Origin: Nocardia rhamnosiphila NBRC 108938
GTDB taxonomy: Bacteria; Actinomycetota; Actinomycetes; Mycobacteriales; Mycobacteriaceae
Assembly (NCBI RefSeq): GCF_000720425.1
Contig: NZ_JOAJ01000014.1
Location: 1-64,000 of the forward strand
Direction of reading: 5' to 3'
DNA length: 64,000 nucleotides
Under the pieces are notes generated by a model. It worked only from the letters and a program-made list of their open reading frames with translations. It made no database searches and was not told the origin of the DNA. Of this stretch, positions 60,672 to 64,000 are shown piece after piece. Positions within the stretch are counted from its first letter, which is position 1. Every line of letters starts with the position of its first letter. The position numbers and the translations under genes were made by a program.

Positions 60672-62206
60672 CATCTGTGCAGACGGCGCCGGCGGCTCCG
60701 TCCGGCGACGCCGCACCTGCGGAGGTGGCGCGGGCGCGTATCGCCGTCATGGTCGCCACCTACCAGGTGGATGTGGTCGTGCCGACCAAGTTCACCGTCG
60801 AGACCTTCATCGACGACCTGGTCGCGGTACTCGCCAATGCGATCGGTGACGAGGAGGTCGACTTCACTCCACCTCACGGCCAGTGGAGCCTGGCGCGGCC
60901 GGGTGAACCGCCGATTCCGCGCTGGCGCAGCCTCGGCGACCACGACATCGTCGACGGGACGGTGCTCATGCTGGCGCCGGTGGAGTCGTCGGAGGTCTTC
61001 ACCCCGGTGGTCGAGGACATCACCGACGCGCTGGCGCTGATCAACGAGCGCGAATTCGCCGAGTTCGATGCCGATACCGCCGCGATCGTGGGGCTGGGTG
61101 TCTTCGGTGCCGGAGCGGTCGGGCTGGCGACCATGCTGTCGTGGGCATGGACCCAGTCCGGGTCGCTGCTGTGGTGCGGATTGCCCGCGCTGCTGCTCGG
61201 CGCGCTGTGCTGGGCGGCGGCGGTGGCGATCCGCGGTAGCGGTGCGGCGCGCCGGATTTCGCTGGGTGCGGGACTGGCCGCGATCCCGCTTCTCTTCGCG
61301 GGTAGCGCCATGCTGGTTCCGCCCGCCTACGGCGAGCCGGGACCCTTCGCGCCGGCCAATATCGTGGCCGGCGCGGTCGTCACCGCTGTCGCCGCCATGG
61401 CCATGATGCGGTTGACGGGCAGTGGGATCGCCACCCTGATGAGCATTGCCGTGCTCGGCATCGTGGTGACCGCCGTCGTGCTGCCGCTGGCCTACTTCGA
61501 CCTGGTGACTCGCCAGGTGGCGGGCGCCGCAGTCTTCGTGGGGCTGATATTGCTCACCACAGCGCCCCGGATCGCGGTGGTGATCGCCAAGATTCGCCCG
61601 CCGGATCTGCCCGACCCGGGCAACGAAGTGAACCCGGCCACCCTGACCGATATCTTCGACGCGGAAACCCACCGTGATGTGGAGCAGGATGCCGCGGTCG
61701 CCGCGGCTGCCGAAGAGTCGCGCCGCACCGCGGAGGCGGGCATCGAGAGCCGGGCGCGGCTCGCGGTCACCAGCCTGCGCGGTCTCATCGTGGCCGTTTC
61801 CGGGTTGTTGTCGGTGGCCACGGTGATCTGCGCGGCGGTGAGCCCGGGCGGGATCCGGGAGATCGTGATGGCAGCAGCGGTGGCCGGAATTCTGGCTATG
61901 CGGTCCCGGTGGTACCCCGACCGTGTTCAGGCGATCGCCTTGGTGCTCGGGTCCGCGGTCACGGTACTCGGTGTCACGGCCGTGCTCGTGACGGCGTACG
62001 AGACATCGCTCGCACGGCTCACCGTCGTGCTGGTGGTCGCGCTGATCGCATGTGGCGCGCTGGCCGCGGCGCTGCGCCTGCCCGGAAAGCGGCTGACTCC
62101 GGTCACCCGCCGGATCACCGACCTCATCGAGTACGCGTTGATCCTCGTGGTGCCGGTGATCGCCTTCTGGATCATGGGCGTGTACACCGCCATGCGAGGG
62201 ATCTGA
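60668..62206 (+). CDS. eccD: ESX core membrane protein EccD
   Basis: A 512-residue protein. The N-terminal 85 or so residues form the cytoplasmic ubiquitin-like domain (ARIAVMVATYQVDVVVPTKF, then HDIVDGTVLMLAP). About eleven membrane helices follow from residue 135 to the end, for example MLSWAWTQSGSLLWCGLPAL and LILVVPVIAFWIMGVYT. EccD dimers line the ESX pore. The start overlaps the MinD-like stop (GTGA) and the stop overlaps the mycP ATG (TGATG). Confidence 0.94.
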   Translation: MTSVQTAPAAPSGDAAPAEVARARIAVMVATYQVDVVVPTKFTVETFIDDLVAVLANAIGDEEVDFTPPHGQWSLARPGEPPIPRWRSLGDHDIVDGTVLMLAPVESSEVFTPVVEDITDALALINEREFAEFDADTAAIVGLGVFGAGAVGLATMLSWAWTQSGSLLWCGLPALLLGALCWAAAVAIRGSGAARRISLGAGLAAIPLLFAGSAMLVPPAYGEPGPFAPANIVAGAVVTAVAAMAMMRLTGSGIATLMSIAVLGIVVTAVVLPLAYFDLVTRQVAGAAVFVGLILLTTAPRIAVVIAKIRPPDLPDPGNEVNPATLTDIFDAETHRDVEQDAAVAAAAEESRRTAEAGIESRARLAVTSLRGLIVAVSGLLSVATVICAAVSPGGIREIVMAAAVAGILAMRSRWYPDRVQAIALVLGSAVTVLGVTAVLVTAYETSLARLTVVLVVALIACGALAAALRLPGKRLTPVTRRITDLIEYALILVVPVIAFWIMGVYTAMRGI

Positions 62207-63570
62207 TGGCCCTTCGCCTGAACAGGGCTGCCGCGGCAGCCCTGGCTGCTGTGGTGCTGGGCGCCACCGCCGCCCCGGCGGCTGCCCTGGTGCCACCGGA
62301 GGTAGTGGTCGGCGTCGCACCGCCGGATGGTCCGCCGGCCCCGGAAGCGCCGACCAAGCAGGACAGCGGTTGCCTGGCCACCGGTGTCCTGCAGGATACG
62401 GATATCTCCCGGACACCGCCGTCGGAGTTGGCCTTGAACCTGGCCGACGCCAGGACCCTCAGTCGTGGTCTAGGGGTCACCGTCGCCGTCGTGGATACCG
62501 GCGTTTCTCCGCATCCGCGGCTGCCCAATGTGGTGGCCGGTGGTGACTATGTCGCGGCCGGCGGCGACGGGCTTCAGGATTGCGACGCGCACGGCACGCT
62601 GATCGCCGGGATCATCGGCAGCACGTCCGATCCCGCGGACGGCTTCACCGGTGTGGCGCCCGACGCGCGGATCATTTCCATTCGCTACCGGTCCGCGGCG
62701 TTCCGGGTGGAGCGTGGCATGTCCGATCAGAGGGAGCGCCAGGCGCTGGAAGTGCGGACTCTTTCGCGTGCGATCACCCATGCCGCGAATCTGGGTGCGG
62801 GCATCATCGCGGTACCACTGCCGATATGCCTGGCGGTGGATTCGGGTGTCGATCTGGGGGTCCTGGCCGAGGCGGTCGGATACGCCGTGCACACCCGAGG
62901 ATCACTCATCGTGGCCGGTGCCGGAAACGCCGAGACCAATGGCTGCTCCCAGAATCCGGGCTTCGATCCCGGACGGCCCGGTGACCCGAGGAACTGGAAG
63001 TACGTCAAAACGGCCTCGCTTCCGGGGGTCTTCAGCGAGTCCGTGCTGACGGTGGGGTACACGACCGCCTACGGCGGGGTCACCGATAGATCCCTGATGG
63101 GTCCATGGGTGACCGTAGCCGCGCCTGGTACTGGTATCGAATCGCTGGGGCCGGGATCGGCCGGCCTGATCAACGGCGTCGGGCCACCCGACAAACTCGG
63201 TCCCGTCGGTGGTTCCTCCTTCGCCGCGGCGTATACCGCCGGTGTCGCGGCACTGGTGCGCTCGCGGTACCCCAACGAAACCCCCGCGGAGATCACCGCC
63301 CGGCTCACCGCGAGCGCGCACGCTCCGGCGCGCGGTATCGACAACACGGTGGGCGCGGGCATCATCGATCCGGTCGCGGCCCTCAGCTACCGGACCCCAC
63401 CCGAACCACCGGAGGGCCTGTTCCAGGCCGGGCCGCTGGAATTGCCGCCGCCGCCTCGCGCACCGGACGCCAAACCCGGAATCACCGCGGCGATCGTGAT
63501 CATCGCGGCGGTGCTGATCGGTGCGGCGACAACCTACGGCGTGAATTCGTGGCGGAGGCAGCGGCAGTGA
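62206..63570 (+). CDS. mycP: mycosin, membrane-anchored subtilisin-like protease MycP
   Basis: A 454-residue exported serine protease that stabilises the ESX complex. A signal peptide (NRAAAAALAAVVLGATAAPA) is present. The catalytic triad is intact: Asp in VAVVDTGVS, His in CDAHGTLIAG, Ser in GGSSFAAAYTAG. Oxyanion Asn is in GAGNAETN. A C-terminal membrane anchor (ITAAIVIIAAVLIGAATTYG) and a short basic tail close the protein. The N-terminal extension with a conserved Cys is normal for mycosins. The stop overlaps the eccE GTG. Confidence 0.95.
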   Translation: MALRLNRAAAAALAAVVLGATAAPAAALVPPEVVVGVAPPDGPPAPEAPTKQDSGCLATGVLQDTDISRTPPSELALNLADARTLSRGLGVTVAVVDTGVSPHPRLPNVVAGGDYVAAGGDGLQDCDAHGTLIAGIIGSTSDPADGFTGVAPDARIISIRYRSAAFRVERGMSDQRERQALEVRTLSRAITHAANLGAGIIAVPLPICLAVDSGVDLGVLAEAVGYAVHTRGSLIVAGAGNAETNGCSQNPGFDPGRPGDPRNWKYVKTASLPGVFSESVLTVGYTTAYGGVTDRSLMGPWVTVAAPGTGIESLGPGSAGLINGVGPPDKLGPVGGSSFAAAYTAGVAALVRSRYPNETPAEITARLTASAHAPARGIDNTVGAGIIDPVAALSYRTPPEPPEGLFQAGPLELPPPPRAPDAKPGITAAIVIIAAVLIGAATTYGVNSWRRQRQ

Positions 63571-64000
63571 CGATTACCGCGGAACGGGCCGTCCGTGCCC
63601 CGGACCGCCGGGTCGCCGGGGTGGAACGCGGCCCGTTCGCAGTGATGGCGATCGGAGGCAGTGTCGTGATGGCCGGATTGTCGTCGTATCTACCGCTGTG
63701 GGGTGCCGCATCGATCGTCGCCGGGTTGCTGCTCACGGTGGTCGTACGGATCCGGGGCCGGACGCCGGTGCGATGGTTCATCGATTGGCTCGATTTCCGG
63801 ACCGGTAGATCGGGCCGCGCGAAGCTGCTCACCGCGCCGCTTCCGGTACGCGATATCGATGTCGCCGCCGGACTCTGCGGTATCGCGGAGGACGGTGACG
63901 TGCTCGTCGCCATGATCCAGCTGGCGCCGAACCTCGACCTGCCGACAGTGATCGCCGAACAGACCATCTACACCGAGGACACCGTCTCGGTGGAGAGCCT
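63567..64000 (+). CDS. eccE: ESX membrane protein EccE, 5' part (cut by window end)
   Basis: The first 144 codons of eccE. Two close membrane helices (about residues 22-60: FAVMAIGGSVVMAGLSSYLP, IVAGLLLTVVVRIRG) are followed by the start of the periplasmic domain (WFIDWLDFRTGRSGRAK). EccE decorates the edge of the ESX membrane complex. Its place after mycP matches ESX-2, ESX-3 and ESX-5. The GTG start overlaps the mycP stop. Confidence 0.88.
   Translation, partial: MTITAERAVRAPDRRVAGVERGPFAVMAIGGSVVMAGLSSYLPLWGAASIVAGLLLTVVVRIRGRTPVRWFIDWLDFRTGRSGRAKLLTAPLPVRDIDVAAGLCGIAEDGDVLVAMIQLAPNLDLPTVIAEQTIYTEDTVSVES

Overview
The window is high-GC actinobacterial DNA. Mycothiol chemistry (a CPWC mycothiol-linked oxidoreductase), an aa3-oxidase CtaJ-like subunit, WhiB, PE/PPE-like proteins and a complete ESX (type VII) core point to the Mycobacteriales, most probably Nocardia or a close relative. 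No species call is possible from sequence reading alone.

Region 1 (1-14.7 kb) is a housekeeping block: the 3' part of a large NAD-glutamate dehydrogenase, a hotdog thioesterase, a conserved hypothetical, an HNH endonuclease, truncated haemoglobin glbO, ctaJ, a DUF5130 protein, pepN, purC, a FAD reductase, an Rv2466c-like mycothiol oxidoreductase, an M48 protease, rpiB, a Nei/Fpg glycosylase and a GGDEF diguanylate cyclase. Content and order follow the M. tuberculosis Rv2476c-Rv2464c neighbourhood, with purC, the FAD reductase and the M48 gene as extras. Region 2 (14.7-18.9 kb) holds tRNA-Gly(TCC), a decayed copy of its 3' half, tRNA-Pro(TGG), a MerR regulator, a divergent WhiB-like gene and a ROK-family protein.

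Region 3 (18.9-64 kb and beyond) is one large secretion locus. It opens with a probable PAS-type sensory gene. Next comes a Gram-positive T4SS-like operon: TcpC/VirB8-like, a VirB2-like small membrane protein, a TcpE/PrgI-like protein, a VirB4-like ATPase, a membrane protein with a degenerate NlpC/P60 region, and an intact NlpC/P60 hydrolase. A divergent TcpH/VirB6-like gene follows. No relaxase or TcpA-type coupling protein lies in the window. Then comes a long operon of probable secreted or accessory proteins: two large paired proteins, EspB-like, EspL-like, three small unknowns and an EspK-like protein. A second EspK-like protein, a minus-strand unknown, another NlpC/P60 hydrolase and a WXG100-like long protein lead into eccA, eccB, eccC, PE-like, PPE-like, two Esx, espG, a MinD-like ATPase, eccD, mycP and eccE (cut by the window end).

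The most notable observation is a 16-bp near-palindrome, T(C/T)CCC-N6-GGG(A/G)A. It occurs once ahead of each of seven transcription units, in both the T4SS-like part and the ESX part: 20106, 29602, 40619, 44310 (one mismatch), 47769, 49643 and 55315. It lies mostly 40-80 bases before the start codon. This suggests that the T4SS-like genes, the EspB/K/L-like proteins and the ESX core form one regulon and probably one machine. The nearest known precedent is the mycobacterial conjugative plasmid pRAW, which needs both a type IV and a type VII system. Here the arrangement looks chromosomal and apparently lacks DNA-processing genes. A second dyad, C(C)G(T/C)T-N4-A(A/G)CGG, recurs between merR and whiB, before the PAS gene and before eccA.
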